Shown piece by piece: positions 52,762-61,141 of a stretch of 64,000 nucleotides of DNA; the first letter of the stretch is position 1, and each line of letters opens with the position of its first letter. Made by a program: the position numbers and the translations under genes. The stretch comes from Flavobacteriales bacterium (lineage in GTDB: Bacteria; Bacteroidota; Bacteroidia; Flavobacteriales_F; PHOS-HE28). The stretch spans positions 700,238 through 764,237 of the forward strand of contig JAHBUK010000001.1 of the NCBI GenBank assembly GCA_019638115.1, written 5' to 3'. The notes beneath the pieces were generated by a model. It saw only the letters and a program-made list of their open reading frames with translations, ran no database searches and was not told where the DNA came from.

Positions 52762-54543
52762 TCAGTTGCTCAGTGCGGGTGCCTGGTCGTTGGCGACCTC
52801 GGCCAATTCGTGCTCCAGCAACGCTTCGGTGCCGGGCTTGATGTCCTTGATGTTCAACTGCACGGATACGCGCCCGTTCCATTCGTTCTCCTCCAACACG
52901 TACAGCACGCTGAAGGGCTGTCCGCTTTTCACCAGGTCCAAGTGCTCAGCCAGCTTGAACGCGATGGCATCGAAGCGCAGGTTCCGATCGCTGGGATGGC
53001 ACAAGCTCATCTTCAGGTGTGCGCCACCCACAACCCGCGCCGATCCGGTGTCGATCACGTTGCGCGTCAGGAATACCGGCCGCATGTTGCCCGGCCCGTA
53101 GGGTGCCATGTGATGGAGGATGCGCACCAGCGCCGGCGTGATGTCCTCCAGGCCGACCTCCAGGTCCACCACTTCCTCCGGGATGCGCTGCTCGGGCAAA
53201 AGGCTTCCGCGCACAACCTCCTCGAAGCGCTTGCGGAACGCATCCACGTTCTCCAGCGGCATGGTGAGCCCCGCCGCATACATGTGCCCTCCGAACTGGT
53301 CGAGAAGATCGCTGCATGCACTGATGGCCTCGTACACATCGAAGCCCTTCACGCTGCGCGCACTGCCCACGGCCTTGCCCTGGCTTTCGGTAAGCACCAC
53401 GGTGGGGCGGTAGTGCCGTTCAATGAGGCGCGAGGCCACGATGCCGATCACGCCCTTGTGCCAGGTATCACGGAAAAGCACGGTGCTCCAGGCTTGCTGC
53501 AGGAAGGCATCGGTATCGATGTCCTCCAGGGCCTGTTGGGTGATCTCCTTGTCCAGTTCCTGACGCTGGCTGTTGTTGCCATCCACCCGCAAACCGGACT
53601 GCGCGGCCTGGTCCAGGTCATGCGCCAGCAGCAGTTCCACCGCCAGCCTGCCGTGCTCTATGCGCCCGGCGGCATTGATGCGCGGGCCGATGGCGAACAC
53701 CAGGTCGGTGATCGACAACCGCTTCTTCACGCCGGCCATGTCCATCATGGCCCGGATCCCCGGCCGCGGATCGTCGTTGATGCGCTTGAGCCCGTAGTGC
53801 GACAAGATGCGGTTCTCACCATCCACCGGCACGATGTCGCAAGCAGTGCTAACGGCCACCAGGTCCAGCATGGGCTCCAGATCGGCAAAGGGGATGTTGT
53901 TGCGGAGCGCGAAGCCCTGCATGAGCTTGAAGCCGACCCCGCAGCCACTGAGTTCCTTGAACGGATACTGGCAATCCGCACGCTTGGGGTCCAGCACGGC
54001 CACGGCTTCGGGCAGTTCATCGCCGGGCCGGTGGTGGTCGCAGATGATGAAGTCGATGCCACGCTCCCTGGCGTAGGCCACCTTGTCTATGGACTTGATG
54101 CCACAGTCCAAAGCGATGATCAGGCCCACCCCTTCCCGCTTGGCGTGATCGATGCCCGCGAAGGAGATGCCGTACCCTTCCGCGTAGCGGTCCGGGATGT
54201 AGAAGGTGATGTTGCCGGTGTAGCGGTGCAGAAAGGAGTAGACCAGGGCCACTGCGGTGGTGCCGTCCACATCGTAGTCGCCGTAGACCATGATGCGTTC
54301 ATTGTCACCCAAGGCCCGTTCGATGCGTTCCACAGCGGCCGCCATGTCCGCCATGAGAAAGGGATCGTGCAGTTGCTCCAAACGCGGCCGGAAGAACAGC
54401 GATGCCGTGGCCGGATCACCGATGCCCCGTTGAGCCAGTAGCTTGGCGGCCGGCAAAGGGCAGCGCTCATGCACCAGGCTCTCCACGGCCGCATGCTCGG
54501 CCTCCGGTTTCAGGCGCCATCGTTTTCCACGGGGAATGCTCAT
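52762..54543 (-). CDS. recJ: Single-stranded-DNA-specific exonuclease RecJ
   Basis: The 593-residue protein from ATG 54543 has the RecJ/DHH motifs: MVYGDYDVDGTTAVALVYSF, LIIALDCGI, IICDHHRPGDELPEAVAVLD, GVGFKLMQGF, and DHHA1 ending GHMYAAGLTMPLENV; then the OB-fold-like C-terminus. RecJ degrades 5-prime ssDNA in recombination and repair. A TATATTCG element lies directly in front of the start. Upstream frame extension to 54594 is not supported. Confidence 0.95.
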   Translation of the reverse strand: MSIPRGKRWRLKPEAEHAAVESLVHERCPLPAAKLLAQRGIGDPATASLFFRPRLEQLHDPFLMADMAAAVERIERALGDNERIMVYGDYDVDGTTAVALVYSFLHRYTGNITFYIPDRYAEGYGISFAGIDHAKREGVGLIIALDCGIKSIDKVAYARERGIDFIICDHHRPGDELPEAVAVLDPKRADCQYPFKELSGCGVGFKLMQGFALRNNIPFADLEPMLDLVAVSTACDIVPVDGENRILSHYGLKRINDDPRPGIRAMMDMAGVKKRLSITDLVFAIGPRINAAGRIEHGRLAVELLLAHDLDQAAQSGLRVDGNNSQRQELDKEITQQALEDIDTDAFLQQAWSTVLFRDTWHKGVIGIVASRLIERHYRPTVVLTESQGKAVGSARSVKGFDVYEAISACSDLLDQFGGHMYAAGLTMPLENVDAFRKRFEEVVRGSLLPEQRIPEEVVDLEVGLEDITPALVRILHHMAPYGPGNMRPVFLTRNVIDTGSARVVGGAHLKMSLCHPSDRNLRFDAIAFKLAEHLDLVKSGQPFSVLYVLEENEWNGRVSVQLNIKDIKPGTEALLEHELAEVANDQAPALSN

Positions 54544-54614
54544 GGCCCGAATATAAGGCCGGGGTGACCGAGGCCCGGATACGTACGCTGGCAAGAGCGA
54601 ACTTCGCGGCCTCG

Positions 54615-55361
54615 ATGAAGTGCCTTGTTGCTGTTCTGCTCAGCTGCTTGTCGTTAACCAGTGTTGCGCAGGTGGTGAACATCGAGAACAAACGTTTCGA
54701 TAACGATACCGCGCGTTGGTCGGCACAGGCCGGTTTCCGTTTCAACGTGGTGGAGAACACCCAACGCAGCCTCGACCTCGGCTTGAACGGTGGTGTTCAG
54801 TTCATCCACGATATACATCGGGTCTTTCTGGTCACCGACTTCACGCTGAACAAGGTGGAGCGGAACGACTTCACCAACACAGGATTCCAACACGTGCGGT
54901 ACCAGCGCCAATGGCGTGGACCCTTCTCTTGGGAAGGCTACACCCAAATGCAATACAACAAGCCCTTGCGGATCGATCTGCGCTGGGTGACAGGTGCAGG
55001 TATGCGGGCCGTGGTGCGCAACGCGGACGACCTGCGGTTGGCCCTTGGCTCATCGGTCATGTACGAGCACGAAGTGGACCGCGTGAACGAGTTGCGCTAC
55101 AACGACATCCGCTCCAGCAACTATGTGTCGGCAGCGTGGAAACTGGAACCGCACGTACAGGTGACCACCATTTTCTACTACCAACCTTTGATCGGCGATG
55201 CAAGCGACCACCGCATGGCGGTTGAAGCACAGTTGAGGCTGCGAGTAACCCGTCGCTTCGCGTTCGATTCGCGGATGAACCTGCAGAAGGACACGAAGAT
55301 GGCGCCCGGTGTGCCCGAGCTGAACTACCGCTGGAGCAATGTCTTCAGCTTCGTCTGGTAA
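54615..55361 (+). CDS. DUF481-like outer-membrane protein
   Basis: A 248-residue protein from ATG 54615, with a signal peptide (MKCLVAVLLSCLSLTSVAQV). The beta-strand pattern follows the DUF481/salt-induced outer-membrane type: GGVQFIHDIHRVFLVTDFTL, NTGFQHVRYQRQWRGPFSWE, TGAGMRAVVRNADDLRLALG, GSSVMYEHEVDRVNELRYND, ending YRWSNVFSFVW. The gene is divergent from recJ. The role is unknown. Confidence 0.85.
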   Translation: MKCLVAVLLSCLSLTSVAQVVNIENKRFDNDTARWSAQAGFRFNVVENTQRSLDLGLNGGVQFIHDIHRVFLVTDFTLNKVERNDFTNTGFQHVRYQRQWRGPFSWEGYTQMQYNKPLRIDLRWVTGAGMRAVVRNADDLRLALGSSVMYEHEVDRVNELRYNDIRSSNYVSAAWKLEPHVQVTTIFYYQPLIGDASDHRMAVEAQLRLRVTRRFAFDSRMNLQKDTKMAPGVPELNYRWSNVFSFVW

Positions 55362-55370
55362 GGGCCGTAA

Positions 55371-55407
55371 GTAACAAAGCCCCGCACATCGTGCGAGGCC
55401 TCGTTAC
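55371..55407 (+). terminator. Hairpin terminator after the DUF481-like gene
   Basis: GTAACAAAGCCCCGCAC and GTGCGAGGCCTCGTTAC pair around ATC, with a bulge. It lies ten bases after the stop and has no long T-run, so it may be a weak terminator. Confidence 0.6.
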
Positions 55408-55445
55408 CTGTGTTCTCTGCCTTCAGCAGTGCGCACGCATGCCGC

Positions 55446-55622
55446 CTAACGGTAACCGTTGATATAGGCATTGGCGATGATCTCGCTTTCGCGGACAAGG
55501 CCATGCACGATCTCTCGGATCACATCGTTCAGCTGCTCTTCCGTGTACCGGGCCAGGTCGTTGTACACGTGCGTTTTGCGCTTGCTGCTTTTAATGAAGG
55601 CTATTTTATCCTTCCTGGTCAT
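55446..55622 (-). CDS. Small hypothetical protein (58 aa)
   Basis: A 58-residue basic protein (MTRKDKIAFIKSSKRKTHVY, DLARYTEEQLNDVIREIVHG, ending SEIIANAYINGYR) from ATG 55622. The N-terminus is Lys-rich and the C-terminal half is a likely helix. It is less GC-rich than its neighbours. A longer frame extends to 55751 through a terminator and is unlikely. No family is recognised, and it may be spurious. Confidence 0.5.
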   Translation of the reverse strand: MTRKDKIAFIKSSKRKTHVYNDLARYTEEQLNDVIREIVHGLVRESEIIANAYINGYR

Positions 55623-55717
55623 GGGGGCTTCTACGGCGCTGTCCGGCCAAAAGATCCACGCAACTTGAAAAAAAGTCGGACAGTTCAAGCTGGCTGCGGC
55701 TTTCAGCATATGCAACA

Positions 55718-55748
55718 AGGAGGGGCACCCCTTCGGATGCCCCTCCTT
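55718..55748 (-). terminator. Hairpin terminator after the 45-residue gene
   Basis: GGAGGGGCA and TGCCCCTCC pair around CCCCTTCGGA. It is 65 bases past the stop of the small gene at 55814. The hairpin is symmetric, so the strand is inferred. Confidence 0.65.
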
Positions 55749-55813
55749 CACCGCCCCCTGGAGCGGTGCCCTTTCACCAAAACCCGAGGCCCCCGCAGGG
55801 ACCCCCAGTGTGC

Positions 55814-55951
55814 TTATGCCCGACCCATGCCGGCCACCCGCAGCTCGTGCATGGCACGGAGGGTGGTCAGGTAGCGTTCCAATTCACCCTTGAGAAGCAG
55901 TTGACGGGCTTGGAACTTGAGCTTGCCGTAGAGTTGCTTGGGGCTTTTCAT
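55814..55951 (-). CDS. Small helical protein (45 aa)
   Basis: From ATG 55951 the minus strand reads MKSPKQLYGKLKFQARQLLL then KGELERYLTTLRAMHELRVA then GMGRA and stops. It is basic, almost certainly all helix, and has a repetitive Lys/Leu pattern. A terminator-like hairpin follows it. I recognise no family. It is shorter than the usual 60-residue search limit. Confidence 0.6.
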   Translation of the reverse strand: MKSPKQLYGKLKFQARQLLLKGELERYLTTLRAMHELRVAGMGRA

Positions 55952-56084
55952 GGTCGTGCAGGTATTTCGTTGTGGTACAGCAACCCGTTTTCAAGCACTG
56001 TGCCAAAAGCTGTGATGCCAAGCCCCACGGGGCTTTCACATGACAATGCCCACTGGAGCAAGTGGTCCGTAGCACCCTTCCGGC

Positions 56085-56092
56085 TACTTTCG
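56085..56092 (+). promoter_or_regulatory. TACTTTCG -7 element of udk
   Basis: TACTTTCG ends four bases before the udk ATG at 56097, so transcription would start at or very near the start codon. Confidence 0.55.
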
Positions 56093-56096
56093 CGAC

Positions 56097-56747
56097 ATGC
56101 AGCGTGGACCTTACTTGGTGGGCGTGGCCGGAGGCAGTGGTTCCGGCAAGACCACCTTGGTGCGCGCCCTGCGGGCCGGCCTGCCGGAAGGCTCCATCTG
56201 CGTGGTGAGCCAGGATGACTACTACCTGCCGCGCGAGGAACAGGCCGTGGATGCCAACGGCAAGGTGAACTTCGACCTGCCCACCGCGGTGGACCTGGAT
56301 GCCCTGGCCCGGGACCTGCGCACGTTGGCGGCCGGCGAGGTGCTCTATCGCAAAGAGTACACCTTCAACCAGGCCGGTCGCGAAGGTGGTCTGGTGGAAC
56401 TGCGGCCTGCACCGGTGATCATCGTGGAGGGCCTCTTCGTGCTGCACCACGTTCCTTTGCGCGAGTTGTTCGACCTGCGCGTGTTCGTGGACACCAGCGA
56501 GCAGGAGCAGCTGCGGAGGCGCCTGCTGCGTGATGCCCGCGATCGCGGCTATGGCGAAGAGGAGGTGCTCTACCAATGGCACCAGCATGTGCTGCCCGCA
56601 TACCGCTCCTACCTGCTGCCCTACCGCCATTTGTGCGACCTGCACGTGGTGAACGAGCAGGGCTTTGAGCGGGCCACCAGCGTGCTTTGCGACCACCTGC
56701 GCCACGCGGCCGGGGTGCCTTCCGCCTTGGCGGATCAGCGCTCGTAG
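56097..56747 (+). CDS. udk: Uridine kinase
   Basis: The 216-residue protein has the P-loop VGVAGGSGSGKTTLVRALRA and the uridine-kinase motifs SQDDYYLPREEQAVDANGKV, NFDLPTAVDLDALARDLRTL, LYRKEYTFNQ and VIIVEGLFVLHHVPLRELFD. It phosphorylates uridine and cytidine in pyrimidine salvage. The ATG is set by the -7 element. The 3-prime end overlaps nadD on the other strand by 13 bases. Confidence 0.93.
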   Translation: MQRGPYLVGVAGGSGSGKTTLVRALRAGLPEGSICVVSQDDYYLPREEQAVDANGKVNFDLPTAVDLDALARDLRTLAAGEVLYRKEYTFNQAGREGGLVELRPAPVIIVEGLFVLHHVPLRELFDLRVFVDTSEQEQLRRRLLRDARDRGYGEEEVLYQWHQHVLPAYRSYLLPYRHLCDLHVVNEQGFERATSVLCDHLRHAAGVPSALADQRS

Positions 56748-57325
56748 AGCTGGTGCTGCCGGATGTAGCTGAGCACCGCGGGCGCCAAACGTCCATCCAC
56801 CGGCTTCCAAGCCTTGATGTCCGCGCGCAGCGAGGTGGACGAATAGGGCTGCAGGGGCGCATCGGCCACCAAACGCACGCCGGGATGGCCTTGGTAGATG
56901 CTGCTCGCCAGGTGATCGCGCACGCCTTCCCGCGGATAGACCAGCAGGCCGTGGTGCTCCAGGATCTCTTCGGCGTCCTTCCACTTGTGGAACACCGCCA
57001 GGTTGTCGCTGCCGATGATCAGCTCGAAGGTGTGGGCGGGCCAACGTCGGCGCATGAAGCGCAGGCTCTGTACGGTGTAGCTGGGGCGCGGCAGGTCCAG
57101 CTCGAAACCGCTGGCCACCAGTCCGGCATGCCCCTGAACGGCCAGGCGCACCATGGCCAGGCGGTGATTGTCAGGGCTCAGCTGCTGGTCCACCTTGAAG
57201 GGGTTCTGCGGGGTGACCACCAACCAGACCTCGTCCAGCGAGCGGGTGCGGAGCATGTGTTCCGCTATGGCCACATGGCCGGCGTGCGGAGGGTCGAAAG
57301 TCCCGAAGAGGCAACCGATGTGCAT
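56735..57325 (-). CDS. nadD: Nicotinate-nucleotide adenylyltransferase
   Basis: The 196-residue enzyme has the nucleotidyltransferase motifs CLFGTFDPPHAGHVAIAEHM (with the HxGH), VVTPQNPFK, ELIIGSDNLAVFHKWKDAEE, and SSTSLRADIKA. It makes deamido-NAD. It overlaps gmk as TGATG and is the last gene of the yicC-gmk-nadD operon, a common arrangement in Bacteroidota. Confidence 0.95.
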   Translation of the reverse strand: MHIGCLFGTFDPPHAGHVAIAEHMLRTRSLDEVWLVVTPQNPFKVDQQLSPDNHRLAMVRLAVQGHAGLVASGFELDLPRPSYTVQSLRFMRRRWPAHTFELIIGSDNLAVFHKWKDAEEILEHHGLLVYPREGVRDHLASSIYQGHPGVRLVADAPLQPYSSTSLRADIKAWKPVDGRLAPAVLSYIRQHQLYER

Positions 57326-57894
57326 CAGTGAAGGAATCTGCGGACCAGGGAGACCGCCTCGCGGCAGGCACTGGCCAGTTCGTCGTTGGTGATCACGGTA
57401 TCGAAGCGATCGGCATAGCTCATTTCGTGCCGCGCTTTGTCGATGCGGGTGCGTAGGGTGTCCTCATCCTCGGTGCCCCGGCTGCGCAGGCGTTGCTCCA
57501 GGGCCTCCACGGAAGGCGGGCTAACGAACACGGCGAGCGCGCGGGTCTGGTACACCTCCTTCAGGTCAAGGCCACCGATCACATCGATGTCGAAGATGGC
57601 GTGGTGCCCACCGGCCCAGATGCGCTCCAGCTCGCTGCGCAGGGTGCCGTAGAAGCGACCGGGGTACACCTCCTCCCACTCCACGAACTCGCCCGCCGCA
57701 ACGCTTCCCTTGAAGTCGTCCACGCTCATGAAGAAGTAGTCCTTGCCGTGTACCTCGTGCTCGCGCGGTGGCCGTGTGGTGGCGCTCACGCTGAACTCCA
57801 AGCCCAGGTCCTGCTCCAACAGGTGGCGCACGATGGTGGTCTTGCCGGCCCCGGAAGGTGCTGAGAAAATGATGAGCTTGCCGCGTTGGTCCAT
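57325..57894 (-). CDS. gmk: Guanylate kinase
   Basis: The 189-residue protein has the P-loop IIFSAPSGAGKTTIVRHLLE, SVSATTRPPREHEVHGKDYF and GRFYGTLRSELERIWAGGHH. It makes GDP from GMP. It starts six bases after yicC, and its stop overlaps the nadD start. Length is normal. Confidence 0.97.
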   Translation of the reverse strand: MDQRGKLIIFSAPSGAGKTTIVRHLLEQDLGLEFSVSATTRPPREHEVHGKDYFFMSVDDFKGSVAAGEFVEWEEVYPGRFYGTLRSELERIWAGGHHAIFDIDVIGGLDLKEVYQTRALAVFVSPPSVEALEQRLRSRGTEDEDTLRTRIDKARHEMSYADRFDTVITNDELASACREAVSLVRRFLH

Positions 57895-57900
57895 GGTTCC

Positions 57901-58770
57901 CTACAGCACGTTCAGCACCTGCTCCTTCACCTTCTCCAATTCGTCCTTCATGAGCACCACCACGCGCTGTATGGCGGCGTCGTTGGCCTTGCTGCCCAAG
58001 GTGTTGATCTCGCGGCCCATTTCCTGCGCAATGAAGTTGAGCTTGCGCCCTTGCTGTTCATCGCCGGCCATGGTCTCTTGGAAGTAGGTGCAGTGTGCCC
58101 GCAGGCGCACTTTCTCCTCGGTGATGTCCAGCTTCTCCAGATAGTACACCAGCTCCTGCTCGAAGCGGTCCTGGTCGACATTCACTTGCAGGTCGGCGAG
58201 CTTGGCGCGCAGGCGTTCGCGGGTGCGGTCGCTACGGTCGGTGTCCATGCTTTCGGCTTCCAGGAGCAGCTGCTCAATGCGCTTCACGCGGCCCACCAGT
58301 TCATCCAACAGGCGCGCACCTTCGTTCAGGCGGAAGCCGTCGTACGCAGCAAGGGCCTGGCGCACCAAGGCGAGCAAAGCTTCCCATTCGGCGCCCTCCA
58401 GCACCTCGGTGCGGGTGGTCATCACATCGGGCATGCGCAACACCTGGGCCAGCAGATCGGTGTCGGTGCCGGGTGCCACCGCTTCCGCGATCTCGCGCAA
58501 CTCGGTGTAGTAGGCCTGCACCAACTCGCGATCGAAGGTGGTGCGGCGGGTATCGCTGCCTTGTTCGTGGTGTACGATCACCTCGGCCTTGCCGCGCACC
58601 ATCAGCTCACCGGCCAGCTGGCGCACCTCGGCCTCCTTCTCGCGGTATACAGCGGGCAGCTTCACCAGCAGGTCCAGCTGCTTGCTGTTCAGGGAGCGCA
58701 CCTCCACGGTGACCTTCCGGTCCTTCACCACCCCTTCGGCACGGCCGAAGCCTGTCATTGATCGCAGCAT
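57901..58770 (-). CDS. YicC family endoribonuclease-like protein
   Basis: The 289-residue protein starts MLRSMTGFGRAEGVVKDRKV and has the family patterns VEVRSLNSKQLDLLVKLPAV and LNFIAQEMGREINTLGSKAN with the C-terminal VVLMKDELEKVKEQVLNVL. YicC relatives act as endoribonucleases in E. coli. It opens the operon that includes gmk and nadD, typical in bacteria. A TACCTTTG element lies about 18 bases upstream. Confidence 0.95.
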   Translation of the reverse strand: MLRSMTGFGRAEGVVKDRKVTVEVRSLNSKQLDLLVKLPAVYREKEAEVRQLAGELMVRGKAEVIVHHEQGSDTRRTTFDRELVQAYYTELREIAEAVAPGTDTDLLAQVLRMPDVMTTRTEVLEGAEWEALLALVRQALAAYDGFRLNEGARLLDELVGRVKRIEQLLLEAESMDTDRSDRTRERLRAKLADLQVNVDQDRFEQELVYYLEKLDITEEKVRLRAHCTYFQETMAGDEQQGRKLNFIAQEMGREINTLGSKANDAAIQRVVVLMKDELEKVKEQVLNVL

Positions 58771-58787
58771 ACGCGTTGGAATAGCGG

Positions 58788-58795
58788 CAAAGGTA
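58788..58795 (-). promoter_or_regulatory. TACCTTTG -7 element of the yicC operon
   Basis: Minus-strand TACCTTTG ends about 18 bases before the yicC start codon at 58770 and matches the -7 box consensus exactly. Confidence 0.6.
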
Positions 58796-58811
58796 TTCGC
58801 GGGGAAATGGT

Positions 58812-58884
58812 GTAGTCGTTAGTGGGCAGTCTTTAGTCGTTAGTGGACTGCATCGCAGTTGGCCCACTAACGACTAACGACTAC
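58812..58884. repeat. Long hairpin of TCGTTAGTGG-type repeats
   Basis: GTAGTCGTTAGTGGGC at 58812-58827 pairs with GCCCACTAACGACT from 58862 and further TAACGACTAC to 58884. A second GTCGTTAGTGG lies inside the loop (about 58837). The last four codons of the EamA gene fall in its right arm. Confidence 0.8.
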
Positions 58885-59809
58885 CCACTGGATCCCTATC
58901 CGCCCGGCTGACCAAATGCACCCCCAGGAATATCGCGGCGGCGCACAGCAATTGCGGCCAGCCCAAGGTGGCATCGTATTGCCCTGGAATGCCCAATCGA
59001 TCGGGGCCGACGAACACGAACAACCACGTGAAGCCGGCCGCCAATACGGGCTGCATGTAGATGTAGGTGCCCACCACGCTGGCGTTGAGGTAGCGCAGCG
59101 CCCAGGTGTTGAGCAGGTAGGCCACAAAGGTGACCATCACCACCACGAAGAGCAGCGAAACCCACACCGGTGCCGAGAGGGTGGACCACTGCACCGCAAG
59201 CAGTTCGCCGGTGCCGAAGGGCAGCACGAGCACCGCGCCGAAGAGGAAGCACCAGCTCATCACCGTTACTGCGGTGTACTTGCGCATGAGCGGTTTTACG
59301 ATCACCAGGTAGATGCCGTAGGAGGTGGCATTGATCAGGATGAAGAGATCGCCCAGCGCGGTGGCACCGGTGTTGTGTCCCTTCGGCTTCAGGGCGATGA
59401 GGCTGAGCGCGCCCGCTGCGCCCAGCGCCACGCCGATGGCCTTGGTCCAGGTGATGCGCTCGCCGATGAGCAGGCCGCTGAGCACCAGCACCAGGATGGG
59501 CGTGGCCACCATGATGATGCTGGAGTTGATGGGCGTGGTGCGCATCAGCCCGTGGAAGAACATCAACTGGTTCAAGGCCACACCGAAGACCGCGCAGAGG
59601 AAGAGCCGGCCCATGTCCGACATGCTCACCCGCTCGGGGAGCACTGCCCGCATCAGCCAGAAGAGCGAACCCGCCCCAAACACACGCAACACGATGAAGC
59701 CGCTGGGACCGATCACCGCCGGCATGAGGCCCTTGGCCACCACGTAGTTGACGCCGTAGATGAAGTTGACCGTGAAGAGGGCAAGGTGTGCGCGGACGCT
59801 GCGGTCCAT
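58874..59809 (-). CDS. EamA (DMT) family transporter
   Basis: A 311-residue protein from ATG 59809, with ten hydrophobic helices in two five-helix repeats, typical of drug/metabolite transporters: NFIYGVNYVVAKGLMPAVIG, LNQLMFFHGLMRTTPINSSI then IMVATPILVLVLSGLLIGER, and later LNTWALRYLNASVVGTYIYM then QPVLAAGFTWLF. The frame extends to 60034 but would not add a helix. The stop lies inside a hairpin repeat. The substrate is unknown. Confidence 0.92.
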   Translation of the reverse strand: MDRSVRAHLALFTVNFIYGVNYVVAKGLMPAVIGPSGFIVLRVFGAGSLFWLMRAVLPERVSMSDMGRLFLCAVFGVALNQLMFFHGLMRTTPINSSIIMVATPILVLVLSGLLIGERITWTKAIGVALGAAGALSLIALKPKGHNTGATALGDLFILINATSYGIYLVIVKPLMRKYTAVTVMSWCFLFGAVLVLPFGTGELLAVQWSTLSAPVWVSLLFVVVMVTFVAYLLNTWALRYLNASVVGTYIYMQPVLAAGFTWLFVFVGPDRLGIPGQYDATLGWPQLLCAAAIFLGVHLVSRADRDPVGSR

Positions 59810-59829
59810 GGGAGTGTTGGTGCGGACGG

Positions 59830-59837
59830 ATACCTTT
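59830..59837 (+). promoter_or_regulatory. TACCTTTA -7 element of the LPG-synthase-like gene
   Basis: TACCTTTA lies 33 bases before the ATG at 59871. It is within the leader of the divergent EamA gene, whose own TACCTTCG box is at 59862-59869 on the other strand. Confidence 0.45.
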
Positions 59838-59861
59838 AGCCCCAGCCCTGTTATTGGGCCG

Positions 59862-59869
59862 CGAAGGTA
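59862..59869 (-). promoter_or_regulatory. TACCTTCG -7 element of the EamA gene
   Basis: Minus-strand TACCTTCG lies 52 bases before the EamA start codon, just before the ATG of the divergent gene at 59871. The two promoters overlap back to back. Confidence 0.5.
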
Positions 59870-59870
59870 G

Positions 59871-61076
59871 ATGGCAACGAGCGGGCACAAGGACGAGGAG
59901 AAGGACTTTCGCAGCAAGTTCAAGCTGCGCAAGGTGCTGCTGCCAGTGCTCATCGGCATGATCGCTGCGGGCTGGTTGCTATGGCGCGACCTCAGCAAGG
60001 AGCGCTTTGAACTGGTGAGCGACGGCCCCGGCAATTACGCTTGGGTGGGCGATGCCGAGACCGGCATTCCCAACCTGAACGACCCCGAGCAGTTCGTGGA
60101 AGTGAGCGATGGCAGCGGGCAGTACAAGCGCATGACACAGCGCGAGATGCTCCGCCAGGTGGAATGGACCTGGTACAGCACCTTCTGGATCCTGATGGCC
60201 TTGATCGCCACGGCCTTCCGCGACCTGGGCTACATTTTCCGCATACGGGTGCTCAGCGATGGGCACCTCAACTGGCGGCAGAGCTTCAACGTCACCTTCC
60301 TCTGGGAATTCGCCTCGGCGCTGTCCCCCTCCGTGGTGGGCGGTTCGGGCATCGCCATGTTCATCATCGGGCGCGAAGGCATTGCGCTGGGGCGCGCCAC
60401 CGCCATCGTGCTGGTCACCGCCTTGATGGACGAGCTCTTCTACGTGATCATGGTGCCCATCGTCTTCGTGCTGGTGGGCATGGACAACCTTTTCCCGGCG
60501 CAGCTGGACAATGCCTTCTGGGGCCTGCCGATCAAGACCATCTTCTGGGTGGGCTATTCCTTCATCCTCATCCTCGTAGGGCTCATCTTCTACGGTGTGT
60601 TCTTCCGTCCAAGGGCTTTCAAGTTCGCCTTGCTGCACGTGTTCCGCCTGCGATTCCTGCGGCGCTGGCGGCCCTTGGTGATCAAGGTGGGCGACGACAT
60701 CGCCATCACCAGCATCGAACTGCGCGGCAAGCCCAAGCGCTTCTGGGGCAAAGCATTCGGCGCCACGGTCTTCAGTTGGGCCTCGCGCTTCCTGGTCATC
60801 AACTTCATTGCGGCCGCCTTCTTCGATGTGGGCGACCACTTGTTGCTCTACGCCCGCCAGTTGGTGATGTGGGTGATCCTGCTCATCAGCCCCACGCCCG
60901 GCGGCAGTGGCGTGGCCGAAGTGGCCTTCAGCGGTTTCTTCCGCGACCTGCTGCCCACCCTGGGCTTCATCGGCGCCATCGCCATCATCTGGCGCCTCTT
61001 CAGCTACTACCTCTACCTGTTCATGGGGGTGATCATCCTGCCGCGCTGGTTGCGGCGGACGAAGGGGAATGTGTGA
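59871..61076 (+). CDS. Lysylphosphatidylglycerol-synthase-like (UPF0104) membrane protein
   Basis: The 401-residue protein begins with a charged N-terminus (DEEKDFRSKFKLRK) and has at least seven membrane helices. Recognisable segments include QVEWTWYSTFWILMALIATA, SALSPSVVGGSGIAMFIIGR, and SPTPGGSGVAEVAFSGFFRD near the C-terminus. The last matches the PTPGGSGxxE signature of the LPG_synthase_TM/UPF0104 family. No aminoacyl transferase domain is attached, so the family name does not give its substrate. It is divergent from the EamA gene. Confidence 0.92.
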   Translation: MATSGHKDEEKDFRSKFKLRKVLLPVLIGMIAAGWLLWRDLSKERFELVSDGPGNYAWVGDAETGIPNLNDPEQFVEVSDGSGQYKRMTQREMLRQVEWTWYSTFWILMALIATAFRDLGYIFRIRVLSDGHLNWRQSFNVTFLWEFASALSPSVVGGSGIAMFIIGREGIALGRATAIVLVTALMDELFYVIMVPIVFVLVGMDNLFPAQLDNAFWGLPIKTIFWVGYSFILILVGLIFYGVFFRPRAFKFALLHVFRLRFLRRWRPLVIKVGDDIAITSIELRGKPKRFWGKAFGATVFSWASRFLVINFIAAAFFDVGDHLLLYARQLVMWVILLISPTPGGSGVAEVAFSGFFRDLLPTLGFIGAIAIIWRLFSYYLYLFMGVIILPRWLRRTKGNV

Positions 61077-61141
61077 GGGGGACCGACCGCCAAACCAACA
61101 TCACCTGCCGGAACAGCGCAGGGAAGGCTCATTTCACCAAG

